A stretch of DNA of 64,000 nt from Lachnospiraceae bacterium. GTDB lineage: Bacteria; Bacillota; Clostridia; Lachnospirales; Lachnospiraceae. The notes under the pieces are model-generated. The model saw only the letters and a program-made list of their open reading frames with translations. It made no database searches and was not told the DNA's origin. A program made the translations under genes and the position numbers. The stretch's first letter is position 1. Each line of letters begins with the position of its first letter. The stretch is taken from contig AP025576.1 of assembly GCA_022845955.1 (NCBI GenBank), positions 124,001 through 188,000 on the forward strand, read 5' to 3'. Below, in pieces: positions 43,643 through 52,656 of this stretch.

Positions 43643-45655
43643 ATGCAGTTTGATGCGAGAGGAGTTACGCCGCTTGTGGGTGAAGAAATACGCCAGACTA
43701 TGCGGTGCGGGGGAAGTGATATCGGTGTTACCACACATTATCTTACAAAGGACGGCAGAGCCTGGCTGCCTGTTATGGGTGAACTACATTATTCGCGCAT
43801 CCTGCAAAAGGATTGGGAGAAAGAACTGTTGAAAATGAAGGACGGCGGAGTGGAAATCATATCTTCCTATGTATTCTGGCTGCATCATGAAACAGAGCCG
43901 GGTAAATTTAACTGGGAGGGTAATTACAGCCTCCGTGCGTTTATTCAGCTTTGTGAGAAACACTCCCTGTACTTTTTTCTCCGGCCGGGGCCTTGGGCAC
44001 ATGGCGAATGCCGAAATGGCGGTTTCCCGGATTGGCTGGATTTGGCTTGTCACGGTAAGCTGCGCTGCATGGATAAAGTTTATTTGGGATATGTGAAGCG
44101 ATTCTTCCGGGAAATTGCAGATCAGACAAAAGGCTGCAGAAATATTATCGGTGTCCAGGCAGAAAATGAGATGATGCAGAATCATACATATTTGCTTGAA
44201 ATAAAGAAACTGCTGCTGGAGAGCGGGCTATGTGCACCTTTATTTACCGCAACAGCGTGGGGGGATGGGGCGCCGTTTCCTGTTCAGGAATTGTTGCCTG
44301 TGTTCGGCGGTTACCCAGAAGCCCCCTGGGAACAGCATACAAAGAAACTGCCTCCCCACCTGCATAATTTTTTTACAAAAGAACGGAATGATGCCATGAT
44401 TGGTACGGATGTCTTATCAGTAACACGGCAAAACCAGGAAAACGGCAGCAAAAGCGGAGACTGCCAGGGAACTGTACCGTTTTTAACCTGTGAAATCGGC
44501 GGCGGGAATCAGGTGACCTATCACCGCAGGCCTCTGATATCGGCCAAAGATGTTTTTACGATACCGTTTACCATGTTAGGAAGCGGCTGCAATCTTCTGG
44601 GTTACTATATGTATCACGGAGGAAGCAACCCTGTTCTGCATGGTGTTACTACACAGGAGAGCAGGGAAACCGGTTACTTGAATGATTATCCTGTTTGTTC
44701 CTATGATTTCCAGGCTCCCATTGGAGAGTGCGGCCAGATCCGTCCTTCCTATACGGCGCTTAATTTACTGCATCAGTTCGTGAAAAGCTTTGGAGAAAGG
44801 CTGTGCCATATGGAGAGCCTTTTGCCGGATATGGTGCCCCGGGAACGTATGGATACGAAGACTTTACGTGCCGCCCTGCGTACAGATGGTGTGGAAGGCT
44901 TCCTCTTTCTGAATAATTTACAGCGGAATTTTAAGATGCCGGCTCATGAAAATATAACGCTTTCTATTTTGCTGCAGAACAGAGAAATTTTATTGGAGAA
45001 GCTTTATCTGGCGTCGGATAGCTGCTGCATTATACCGGTGGGATTGACCATTGGCGGCAAACGGCTGAAGTATGCAACGGCACAGCCGTTGTCGGTGGAG
45101 CGGGGGGCGGACGGGAATGAAATATGGCGTTTTTTACCCATTCAGGGAAATGAGCCTTTGTGTTATTTTGAAGAGGAAACAATTGCATTGACGGAATCGG
45201 GTGTTTTGGCTGGAAATACCATTCTCAAGCTGGAACATCCCCGGAGTTTTGTGCCCGAAAGAGGTAGGAAGCTTGCTTTGCAGTGCGTGCATGAAAGCAT
45301 TCCGTTTACACAGTTCCGGTATCTGGGGCTTACGGATAAGACCCGGGAATTTCTGGTGACATGGGATGAGAACGAAACCTACCTGCTCGTAGATCCGATT
45401 GGTAATGTGGCCCAGGCTTATCATGAGGGTAAATTGATTGCAGATTGGTTCTGTTATGGGGACACATGGGTAATCGACGTACGGGATCTTTTTCCGCGCA
45501 GTATTACGATTAAAGTGCAGCCGCTGACAGAGGAAGACAATATTTATCTGGAAGTGCCTATGGAAAGAAATACCTGCAAGCTTTCTGTAAAAGCCGTTCA
45601 GGGAGAGACGGTTTTTATGGATTGCGGATGGGGATACGATTGGAAAGAAGGGTAA
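43643..45655 (+). CDS. Glycoside hydrolase family 35 beta-galactosidase
   Basis: A 670-residue GH35 enzyme. The barrel begins with GELHYSRILQKDWEKELLKM. The acid/base region is IIGVQAENEM (Glu176), and the nucleophile is probably Glu284 in FLTCEIGGG. RPGPWAHGECRNGGFPDWL is a family hallmark. No signal peptide is present, so imported galactosides are cleaved in the cytoplasm. The gene starts four bases after the regulator stop, with AGAGAGG upstream, and is followed four bases later by the GH78 gene, so all belong to one transcript. Confidence 0.94.
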   Translation: MQFDARGVTPLVGEEIRQTMRCGGSDIGVTTHYLTKDGRAWLPVMGELHYSRILQKDWEKELLKMKDGGVEIISSYVFWLHHETEPGKFNWEGNYSLRAFIQLCEKHSLYFFLRPGPWAHGECRNGGFPDWLDLACHGKLRCMDKVYLGYVKRFFREIADQTKGCRNIIGVQAENEMMQNHTYLLEIKKLLLESGLCAPLFTATAWGDGAPFPVQELLPVFGGYPEAPWEQHTKKLPPHLHNFFTKERNDAMIGTDVLSVTRQNQENGSKSGDCQGTVPFLTCEIGGGNQVTYHRRPLISAKDVFTIPFTMLGSGCNLLGYYMYHGGSNPVLHGVTTQESRETGYLNDYPVCSYDFQAPIGECGQIRPSYTALNLLHQFVKSFGERLCHMESLLPDMVPRERMDTKTLRAALRTDGVEGFLFLNNLQRNFKMPAHENITLSILLQNREILLEKLYLASDSCCIIPVGLTIGGKRLKYATAQPLSVERGADGNEIWRFLPIQGNEPLCYFEEETIALTESGVLAGNTILKLEHPRSFVPERGRKLALQCVHESIPFTQFRYLGLTDKTREFLVTWDENETYLLVDPIGNVAQAYHEGKLIADWFCYGDTWVIDVRDLFPRSITIKVQPLTEEDNIYLEVPMERNTCKLSVKAVQGETVFMDCGWGYDWKEG

Positions 45656-45659
45656 GAAA

Positions 45660-47924
45660 ATGAAATTACCGGCTCGTTTTATTGGGTCATCGGCAGAATA
45701 CAGTGATTTTTCCCGGCATATCCCGGCACCCTGTTTACGGAAGAGCTTTTCCCTGTCTTTGCCTGTAAAAAGTGCGGAAATGCTAATCTGTGGATTAGGA
45801 TTTTACAGATTGTTTGTAAACGGAAGAGAAATTACAAAAGGATATCTGGCTCCATATATTAGTGCACCTGATGATTTGCTGTATTTTGATCGGTATGATG
45901 TGTCAGAGTACCTGACGGAAGGTGAAAATATCATCGGTATTTTGCTTGGAAATGGTATGCAGAATGCGTTCGGCGGGGCGGTTTGGGAATTTGACAAGGC
46001 TCCCTTCCGCGGCTCCCCGAGAGTGAGATTTTGCCTGACAGCGGTGACGGAAACAAAAGAAGAAATACGGGTGCAAAGTGATGAAAGTGTGCTTTGTGCT
46101 GCTTCACCTATAGTATTTGATGAATTACGATGCGGGGAGCATTATGATTCCACAAAGGAGCAGGGGGGATGGACGCAAAAAGGATTTGACGATTCTGCCT
46201 GGAAACCCGCCGTCTTTTTGGAAGTACCCCGCGGGGAGGCCCGGATTTGTGAGTGCGAACCGATAGTATGCAGCCAGATACTTGAACCTGTGTCCATCAC
46301 CCCTATAGATGATGGGTACTTATACGATTTTGGCGTCAACCGTGCAGGTTTGTGCTCTTTGCAGGTGACGGGAAGACGGGGGCAGGAAATCTCATTGGAA
46401 CATGGGGAGCGGCTGCTGGAGAATGGACGGTTGGATCTTAAAAATATTGCGTTTGTACCGGAAGGTTATGTGCAAAAGGATATTTTTATATGTAATGGAA
46501 AAGGGGAACAAAACTATGTGCCAAGCTTTACCTACCATGGTTTCAGATATGTATTTGTAAAAGGAATTACAAAACAGCAGGCAACGCGGAACTTACTGAA
46601 ATATTTGGTTTTGCACTCTGATTTACAGGAGCGGGGAAGCTTTTCCTGTTCCTGTGAAATATTAAATAAATTGCAGGAAATGACACGCATTTCCACACTT
46701 TCCAATTTTTATTATTTTCCTACAGATTGTCCCCACCGGGAGAAAAACGGCTGGACGGGTGATGCATCGGTATCGGCGGAACATATGCTGCTCAACTTAA
46801 ATCCGGAAACAAGTTTTCAGGAGTGGCTGAGAAATATTCGTAAAGCCCAGACAGAGGATGGCGCTTTCCCCGGAATTGTGCCTACAGGCGGTTGGGGTGT
46901 CGATGGCTGGGCAGGGCCTGCATGGGATAATGTGATTGTCAACCTGCCGTATTATACCTACATATATCGTGGCAATACACAGATTATCGAAGAGAATTAT
47001 GGGGCAATTCTGCGTTATCTGCATTTTTTGTCCGCAAAAAGGGATCAAAACGGTCTGATTGGTTTCGGTCTTGGGGACTGGTGCCAACCGGCGCGTCCTG
47101 CTAATACACCAAAGGCACCGCAGGTGGTGACGGACAGCATTTTAAGTATGGATATGGCTTATAAAGCGGCCTTTTTGCTCGAGGTAATACATATGCCTCT
47201 TGAGCGTGATTTTGCAGAAGCGCTTGCTAAGTCTCTGCGGGAAAGTATACGGAAGCATCTTGTTGATTTTTCCGCGTTCTGTGTCAAAGGAAATTGTCAG
47301 ACATCACAGGCCATGGCCATTTTCTATGGAGTTTTTACAAAGACAGAAGCGGTAAATGGCTTCCAGCAGCTGCTGAAGTTTATTCATGCGGAAGATGAGC
47401 ATATGGATACCGGCATTTTGGGTGCGCGCGTACTGTTTCATGTGTTGTCTGAATTTGGATACAGTAATCTGGCATACCGCATGATTACGCGTACAGACTT
47501 CCCATCATACGGTAATTGGATTGTCCGGGGGGCCACCTCATTGTGGGAGGAGTTTCAGCCGGAGAATGCGGTGGTCACATCGAGAAATCATCACTTTTTT
47601 GGAGACGTGAGTCATTGGATGATAAAACAGATTGCGGGTATTCGCTACAATCCTTCAGGAAGTGACGGTGCGAAGGCTGTCATCCACCCCCATTTTATTG
47701 ATGCGCTTACGTTTGCACAGGCAAGTCATGAAACGCCTCATGGAAAGCTTAATGTGTATTGGGTACGCCGGAATGATGAGATTTTTTTCTTTATCCGAAA
47801 GCCGCACAATATAATGTTGATGTTAGAATTGGATGCGGGATATACCTTTTTAAATGGCCGGAGGGAATACGAAGTAAAAGAAGATACTTTTGAATGCCGG
47901 GTGCTTATATCAAATCGGAATTAA
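45660..47924 (+). CDS. Glycoside hydrolase family 78 alpha-L-rhamnosidase
   Basis: A 754-residue enzyme without signal peptide. N-terminal beta-domains (GLGFYRLFVNGREITKGYLA) precede the (alpha/alpha)6 barrel with the family motif PTDCPHREKNGWTGDA near residues 352-367, which carries the general acid. A later GATSLWEEF segment is also typical. It should release terminal alpha-L-rhamnose. With the GH35 enzyme it points to rhamnogalacturonan- or glycoside-derived oligosaccharides. Its stop overlaps the convergent terpene-synthase-like gene by four bases. Confidence 0.93.
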   Translation: MKLPARFIGSSAEYSDFSRHIPAPCLRKSFSLSLPVKSAEMLICGLGFYRLFVNGREITKGYLAPYISAPDDLLYFDRYDVSEYLTEGENIIGILLGNGMQNAFGGAVWEFDKAPFRGSPRVRFCLTAVTETKEEIRVQSDESVLCAASPIVFDELRCGEHYDSTKEQGGWTQKGFDDSAWKPAVFLEVPRGEARICECEPIVCSQILEPVSITPIDDGYLYDFGVNRAGLCSLQVTGRRGQEISLEHGERLLENGRLDLKNIAFVPEGYVQKDIFICNGKGEQNYVPSFTYHGFRYVFVKGITKQQATRNLLKYLVLHSDLQERGSFSCSCEILNKLQEMTRISTLSNFYYFPTDCPHREKNGWTGDASVSAEHMLLNLNPETSFQEWLRNIRKAQTEDGAFPGIVPTGGWGVDGWAGPAWDNVIVNLPYYTYIYRGNTQIIEENYGAILRYLHFLSAKRDQNGLIGFGLGDWCQPARPANTPKAPQVVTDSILSMDMAYKAAFLLEVIHMPLERDFAEALAKSLRESIRKHLVDFSAFCVKGNCQTSQAMAIFYGVFTKTEAVNGFQQLLKFIHAEDEHMDTGILGARVLFHVLSEFGYSNLAYRMITRTDFPSYGNWIVRGATSLWEEFQPENAVVTSRNHHFFGDVSHWMIKQIAGIRYNPSGSDGAKAVIHPHFIDALTFAQASHETPHGKLNVYWVRRNDEIFFFIRKPHNIMLMLELDAGYTFLNGRREYEVKEDTFECRVLISNRN

Positions 47925-49258
47925 AAAATAACTTCTTCCCTACACAAAAATGCATCCAGCATATCCATCATACGTTCCTCTTCCGCCGGTTTTCCCGCAG
48001 TAAAGGATGCGGGGATTTTATCCTTCATCCGGTTCAGGTAGGAAAAAGAGACAGGGAAAGCCCGTTCCAGTTTTTCCAGATAGCCGGTATTAAAAAAATT
48101 CCCGCTGCCTGCGGCGGAGGAAAGGATCAGCTGATAGCAGTTTAAAAGAAGAAAGTCCCGGAAAGCCGGCCTGGGAGAAGGAGAGAAGCCGAACAGCCGG
48201 TCCGTATAGTGAAACAGCCTGTTTACCGCAGCCTCCGTCTCCTCCCGGTTTTTACAGCAGGAAAGAAGCGTGCGGCTGCCGCTTTCCTGATCCTGGGCGA
48301 TATCCTGGAGATCATCGCTAAGCTGCAGCAGAAAACCAAAGCCGAAATAAAAAAGGATATCTTCTTCTGTTATCCTGTGATTAATGAAATAGCGATCGAT
48401 GAGTACCGACAATCCCCCTTTGTATATGGAAATATCCAGAATATTTCTTTCTGATAGCAAAAGGGAGGGGTCTGTCTGTTTCTGACTGATTTCCTGTGCC
48501 TCCAGCATCAGCAGAAGGCCCTGCCGGATATCCGCATCAGAATCGGCTCCATAAGCGGCTTCGGCTTCCGGCCCGGGATAACTTTCCGCTATGGCATCCA
48601 GGAGCATGGCTGTTTTTTCTTCATGCAAAGAAAGGGGCGTCACAGGCTGGCCGCTGATTTTATGGTGGATGAGCAGATTATAGTGCTTTTTCTCCTCCGC
48701 GGTATGGGCCGGATCGTCCAGAAAATTATCGGTAAAGGGATATAGCATACTGTAACCGAAAATGGAGGAAGGGCATTCCTGGGAAAGGCTGTTCTGTTCC
48801 CGGAATATGGCATAAACCATGTAATTGCGGATGGCCTGCCCCATATCCTCCGGCTTCATTTCCGGTGCGAAGCTGCGTACCTTGCGGAGAAAAAGCTTCA
48901 TTTTATCCTGAAAGGCATCCAGGGTATGAGGGGGAAGGGCATTCCGGATACCCAGCACCGGTTCGGTGAGAAGAAGCGTGTGGAAAAGGCCTTCCATATC
49001 CTGCATCCAGGCCTGCTGGCGGAGGGTGAGCTGTCCCTTTTCTTTTTTATGGGAAAAAGGAAGAGGACGGCGGGAAGGAAATGATTTCAGGTGCAGCTGT
49101 ATGTGTTCCGTCTGTTCCGTAATCCAATCCTCATTCGCCTTTTTTTCAGCCGGGCACACTTCCGGGAGGAAAGCGGGAAAGGTGCTTTCGGAAGACTGCC
49201 ATAGTTCCCTGATTTGGGGCATGAGGACGGCGGTTATGTATTCTTTCTGAAATATCAT
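47921..49258 (-). CDS. Class I isoprenoid/terpene synthase-like protein (orphan)
   Basis: A 445-residue, mostly helical protein with no signal peptide. Two Asp-rich motifs typical of class I prenyl/terpene enzymes are visible: TDNFLDD at residues 176-182 and LSDDLQDI at 313-320, about 137 residues apart. KGGLSVLIDRYF (280-291) lies on the helix before the second motif. In such enzymes both motifs bind Mg2+ and the substrate diphosphate. No isoprenoid gene is adjacent. The gene is isolated, with AGGAGAATCCC upstream of its ATG. Alternatives are a helical protein with chance Asp motifs. The fold assignment is inference, and the product cannot be named. Confidence 0.6.
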   Translation of the reverse strand: MIFQKEYITAVLMPQIRELWQSSESTFPAFLPEVCPAEKKANEDWITEQTEHIQLHLKSFPSRRPLPFSHKKEKGQLTLRQQAWMQDMEGLFHTLLLTEPVLGIRNALPPHTLDAFQDKMKLFLRKVRSFAPEMKPEDMGQAIRNYMVYAIFREQNSLSQECPSSIFGYSMLYPFTDNFLDDPAHTAEEKKHYNLLIHHKISGQPVTPLSLHEEKTAMLLDAIAESYPGPEAEAAYGADSDADIRQGLLLMLEAQEISQKQTDPSLLLSERNILDISIYKGGLSVLIDRYFINHRITEEDILFYFGFGFLLQLSDDLQDIAQDQESGSRTLLSCCKNREETEAAVNRLFHYTDRLFGFSPSPRPAFRDFLLLNCYQLILSSAAGSGNFFNTGYLEKLERAFPVSFSYLNRMKDKIPASFTAGKPAEEERMMDMLDAFLCREEVIF

Positions 49259-49642
49259 GGGATTCTCCTGTTAACTGCGGACAGCGGTACAAGCAATGCA
49301 TATACATTTGTCGGCAGATGTCTTTATCAAAGCATAATCGTCTGTTTTGGGGTATCATCCATATTATGAAGGGGTTAGAATGAAATTACAAGCAAATTGT
49401 GGTTGCGGAAGGAATTCACGTCAAGAGGCAAATATATCATTGCAATAATGGGAATGGCATGCTAAGATAAAAACAAGCATATTTTTCTATGAATCAGGGC
49501 CTGGGCCATCTTAATTTCTATTTCTATTCAGAAACTCTATGCTTACCATCCATTTATACAGGCAGGGGTTGCTGGACAGAAGAGGATTACGGCATATTCT
49601 TTCAGACAGCTTCCTGCTCACAATTGCAGAAAGGAGCAGTCT
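49259..49642. other. Intergenic region between the terpene-like gene and the Rpn-type gene
   Basis: The region contains the divergent upstream sequences of both genes. The only clear element is a plus-strand promoter, listed separately. A 69-codon plus-strand frame at 49489-49698 overlaps the next gene and has no ribosome binding site or known protein, so it is not called. Confidence 0.5.
49440..49468 (+). promoter_or_regulatory. Promoter of the Rpn-type nuclease gene
   Basis: TTGCAA (49440-49445), 17-base spacer, TAAGAT (49463-49468), leaving a leader of about 170 bases. Confidence 0.5.
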
Positions 49643-50398
49643 ATGGAAGAAAAGCATTCCAGGGAAGCAAAAGAACTACACGTGGTGAGAAACCATAAGG
49701 ATACGGTGTTCCGTATGTTGTATAAAGACAGGGAAAAACTGCTGGAATTATATAATGCACTGAACGGAACCGCTTATGAGGACACCAGTGCGATGGAAAT
49801 CTGTACACTGGAAAACGCAATCTATATGGGCGTAAAAAATGATGTTTCATTCCTGTTTGATTCAGAAATGAACCTATATGAGCATCAGTCTACCTTCAAT
49901 CCGAATATGCCGCTGCGGGATCTCTTGTACATTGCCAGACAGCTGGAGAAGTATGCGAGGGGAATAACCCTGTATTCAAGCAAATTGCAGAAAATTCCCG
50001 TGCCCCGGTTTGTGGAATGCATCCGAAAATACGCGGAGGATATGGAAATTGCGGAGGCCGTGGACCGGGCGGTGACGGAATGCGTCCGGAATGATATACT
50101 GGCAGACTTTTTGTCCGCGCAGAGGGCGGAGGTGATTGCGATGTCAATCTTTGAATATAACGAAGAAGAGGAAATGAAAAAAATCCGTGCTGATGAATTT
50201 CAGGTGGGAAGAGAAGCGGGAAAAGCCGAAGGTAAAGCCGAAGCCGTACTGGAACTTCTGGAGGAACTGGGGCAGATCCCCCCTGAACTGCGCCAGAGAA
50301 TCCTTTCCGAGTCCGATTTACCGGTACTGAAGAAATGGATAAAGGAAGCAGCCAAAGCAGAGTCTGTCCGCCAATTCATGGATCATACAGGTATCTGA
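49643..50398 (+). CDS. Rpn-family PD-(D/E)XK nuclease/transposase-like protein, internally deleted
   Basis: A 251-residue member of the Rpn (recombination-promoting nuclease, putative transposase) group. The N-terminal half is typical: FRMLYKDREKLLELYNALNG, then KNDVSFLFDSEMNLYEHQST (PD-(D/E)XK core region) and LPLRDLLYIARQLEKY-like sequence. Full-length relatives continue from KIP-PRFV into an FYNG...NINYGHN block before the EAVDRAVTECV helix; here KIPVPRFVE runs directly into CIRKYAEDMEIAEAVDRAV, so about 60-75 residues are missing in frame. A helical charged tail with GREAGKAEGKAEA follows. The missing block is judged from memory of the family. AGAAAGGAG lies before the ATG. Confidence 0.8.
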   Translation: MEEKHSREAKELHVVRNHKDTVFRMLYKDREKLLELYNALNGTAYEDTSAMEICTLENAIYMGVKNDVSFLFDSEMNLYEHQSTFNPNMPLRDLLYIARQLEKYARGITLYSSKLQKIPVPRFVECIRKYAEDMEIAEAVDRAVTECVRNDILADFLSAQRAEVIAMSIFEYNEEEEMKKIRADEFQVGREAGKAEGKAEAVLELLEELGQIPPELRQRILSESDLPVLKKWIKEAAKAESVRQFMDHTGI

Positions 50399-50670
50399 TA
50401 AGTTACGGATATACGCTGTTCATCCTTGAGAAAAGTGTTCTGCCCCTTCCTCTTTTCTTCATACAATGATAGAATGTTATATCATAGCTGTTCAGTATTT
50501 TCACAAGGACAGGAAAATATCCATGCAAAATCGCCTTCGGTGACAGATTCACCTGTTTTTGCTATACGTTTTCCAGCGGCCTGTACGGCAAGTGCGCAGA
50601 TCTGCTGAACAGTTACTATATGTTCTTATATTATAATTTACCGACAGAAAAGGGAAAGGCGGGGTTAGCA

Positions 50671-51645
50671 ATGGACAGAGTCAATCTGACCAACACGGAT
50701 CTGCAGGTTTCTCAGCTATGCCTGGGTACCGCAGATTTCGGCACAAAAAGGAGCCGGGAGGAAGCGTTCCGGCAGATGGACATTTTTATGGAAGGCGGGG
50801 GAAATTTTATTGATACCGCGCACGTTTATGGCGATTGGGCCTGTGATGAAAGAGGCCGCAGTGAAAAGGTCATTGGGGGATGGCTGAAAGGAAAGCGGGA
50901 TAAGGTGGTTGTATCCAGCAAGGGTTGTCATCCTCCCATTGATAATATGCTTTGCTCACGGGTGGATGTGAAGAACCTTCATCAGGATGTGGAGCAGAGC
51001 CTGGCACAGCTGCAGACGGATTATATTGATTTATATTTTCTGCACAGGGATAACCCCCAGGTGCCGGTGGGAGAGCTGCTGGAGGCACTGGAGGAAGAGG
51101 TGAAAAAGGGCAGTCTGCGTTATTACGGCTGTTCCAATTGGAGCCTGGATCGTCTGAAGGAGGCGGATGCTTATGCCAGAGAGCACGGGCTGCGGGGATT
51201 TGCCTGTAACCAGATGATGTTTGTCCTGGCTGATGTGGTTCCGGAGACGCTGGTGGAACCGCAGCTGACCATCCTGGATGATGCGTATTATCAGTATGAG
51301 AAGGATACCGGCCTGAGTTTTATGGCTTATATGTGTATGGCAGGCGGTTATTTTTCCAAAAGGATGGCCGGAAAGCCGGTTTCTCCCCAACAGAAGGCGC
51401 GGTATCACGCAGAGGCGAATGAGGCCATATTGCGGCAGCTGAAGCTGTATGTGAGTGAAGGCTATCAGGTGACGGATTTTCTGTACAGCTATGTGAAACG
51501 GGCGGCATTCCCTTCCATACCCATAGCCGGTTTTAGCAGTGAGGAACAGCTGAAGCAGGCGCTTGTGAGTATTGAGCAGGATATTCCGGAAGAAATGATG
51601 CACAACCTGGTGGCATTAAAAAGAATGCAGTCCTATCATTGGTAG
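50671..51645 (+). CDS. Aldo/keto reductase
   Basis: A 324-residue NAD(P)H-dependent oxidoreductase. The catalytic tetrad regions are present: NFIDTAHVYGDW (Asp, Tyr), VVVSSKG (Lys) and DLYFLHRDNPQVP (His). YYGCSNWSLDRLKEA and the C-terminal SIPIAGFSSEEQLKQAL also fit the family. ATG at 50671 is followed by the usual N-terminus; the frame runs further upstream without a site. The physiological substrate is unknown. A strong terminator follows. The 270 bases upstream show no feature I can support. Confidence 0.92.
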   Translation: MDRVNLTNTDLQVSQLCLGTADFGTKRSREEAFRQMDIFMEGGGNFIDTAHVYGDWACDERGRSEKVIGGWLKGKRDKVVVSSKGCHPPIDNMLCSRVDVKNLHQDVEQSLAQLQTDYIDLYFLHRDNPQVPVGELLEALEEEVKKGSLRYYGCSNWSLDRLKEADAYAREHGLRGFACNQMMFVLADVVPETLVEPQLTILDDAYYQYEKDTGLSFMAYMCMAGGYFSKRMAGKPVSPQQKARYHAEANEAILRQLKLYVSEGYQVTDFLYSYVKRAAFPSIPIAGFSSEEQLKQALVSIEQDIPEEMMHNLVALKRMQSYHW

Positions 51646-51655
51646 GAATTATTAC

Positions 51656-51684
51656 AACCGGCAGTTGGATTCTGCCGGTTTTTC
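51656..51684 (+). terminator. Intrinsic terminator after the aldo/keto reductase
   Basis: AACCGGCAG (51656-51664) pairs perfectly with CTGCCGGTT (51672-51680), loop of seven, followed by TTTCT. Confidence 0.85.
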
Positions 51685-51816
51685 TATTGTCCCGTTATTT
51701 TCGCCGGAGCCGGGAAGTGATACAATGAAGCGGTAAGGGAAACAGGCATGTCCCATGTGATTACAGGATGTGTCAATGTAATAAATGCCGGCAAAGCGTA
51801 AAGATAGGAGCAAACA

Positions 51817-52653
51817 ATGGAAATAAGATTATCCGATAACATTGCCAGATTCCGTAAATCAAAGGGCTATACCCAGGAGGAGCTTGCGAAAAAGCTGAGT
51901 ATTTCGTCCCAGGCGGTATCCAAATGGGAAAATGCCCAGTCACTTCCCGATATTACTCTGCTTCCGGCTCTGGCCGGATTACTGGAAACAGATATTGACA
52001 CACTGATGGGATATATCCCTAAAAAGAAAAAAGTGACGCCTTATGAGGAGCGGTATAATACCGAGGACTATTATTGGGGAACCATGCCCAATAAGATGTG
52101 CATGGAGGTCCTTAACAGGTGTTATCCCACCAGGCCTCTGCGGCTTCTGGAGGTGGGCTGCGGAGAAGGCAAGGATGCGGTATTTTTTGCCAGGAACGGT
52201 TATCAGGTTACGGCATTTGATGTGACGGAGTCCGGGATAGAAAAAGCAAGGAGGCTGGCGGACATCCATCAGGCGGATATTCATTTTTTCCGGGCGGATC
52301 TGCGGGATTTCCGTCTGGATGAGGAGTATGATATTATTTACAGCTCCGGGGTATTCCATCATATCCTGCCCGGCCTGCGGGAGGAAATAATGGGAAATTA
52401 CCTCTCTCATACGGCACCCGGGGGAATGCATGCGGTGAATGTATTTGTGGATAAGCCGTTTATCCCGGAACCGCCGGATTCGGATCTGAATTCCGAAAAC
52501 TGGGTGTCGGGTGAATTGTTCACCTACTACAGGGATTGGAGGATCGAGGACTGCAGGGAAGTGATATTTGACTGCAGCAGCAGCGGCATTCCCCACAGGC
52601 ACTGTATGGATACCGTATTTGCCAGGAAAATGCCGGATGGAAAGGGAGAATAA
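51817..52653 (+). CDS. XRE-type DNA-binding domain fused to a SAM-dependent methyltransferase
   Basis: A 278-residue protein with two domains. Residues 7-62 are an HTH of the Cro/CI class (FRKSKGYTQEELAKKLSISS, AVSKWENAQSLPDI). Residues about 95-275 are a class I methyltransferase with SAM motif LLEVGCGEGKDAVFFARNGY and post-motif DIIYSSGVFHHI, closest in pattern to TehB-like enzymes. The methyl acceptor is unknown. The fusion may let a metabolite or SAM level control transcription. It is followed three bases later by a GNAT gene, and adenosylhomocysteinase lies downstream. The ATG has GATAGGAGC upstream. Confidence 0.9.
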   Translation: MEIRLSDNIARFRKSKGYTQEELAKKLSISSQAVSKWENAQSLPDITLLPALAGLLETDIDTLMGYIPKKKKVTPYEERYNTEDYYWGTMPNKMCMEVLNRCYPTRPLRLLEVGCGEGKDAVFFARNGYQVTAFDVTESGIEKARRLADIHQADIHFFRADLRDFRLDEEYDIIYSSGVFHHILPGLREEIMGNYLSHTAPGGMHAVNVFVDKPFIPEPPDSDLNSENWVSGELFTYYRDWRIEDCREVIFDCSSSGIPHRHCMDTVFARKMPDGKGE

Positions 52654-52656
52654 AAA

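Noticed and set aside
49489..49698. 69-codon plus-strand frame before the Rpn-type gene
   Set aside because: Overlaps the real gene start, lacks a ribosome binding site and matches nothing.
50426..50608. 60-codon frame upstream of the aldo/keto reductase
   Set aside because: Cys/Ser/Phe-rich, no ribosome binding site, no motif.
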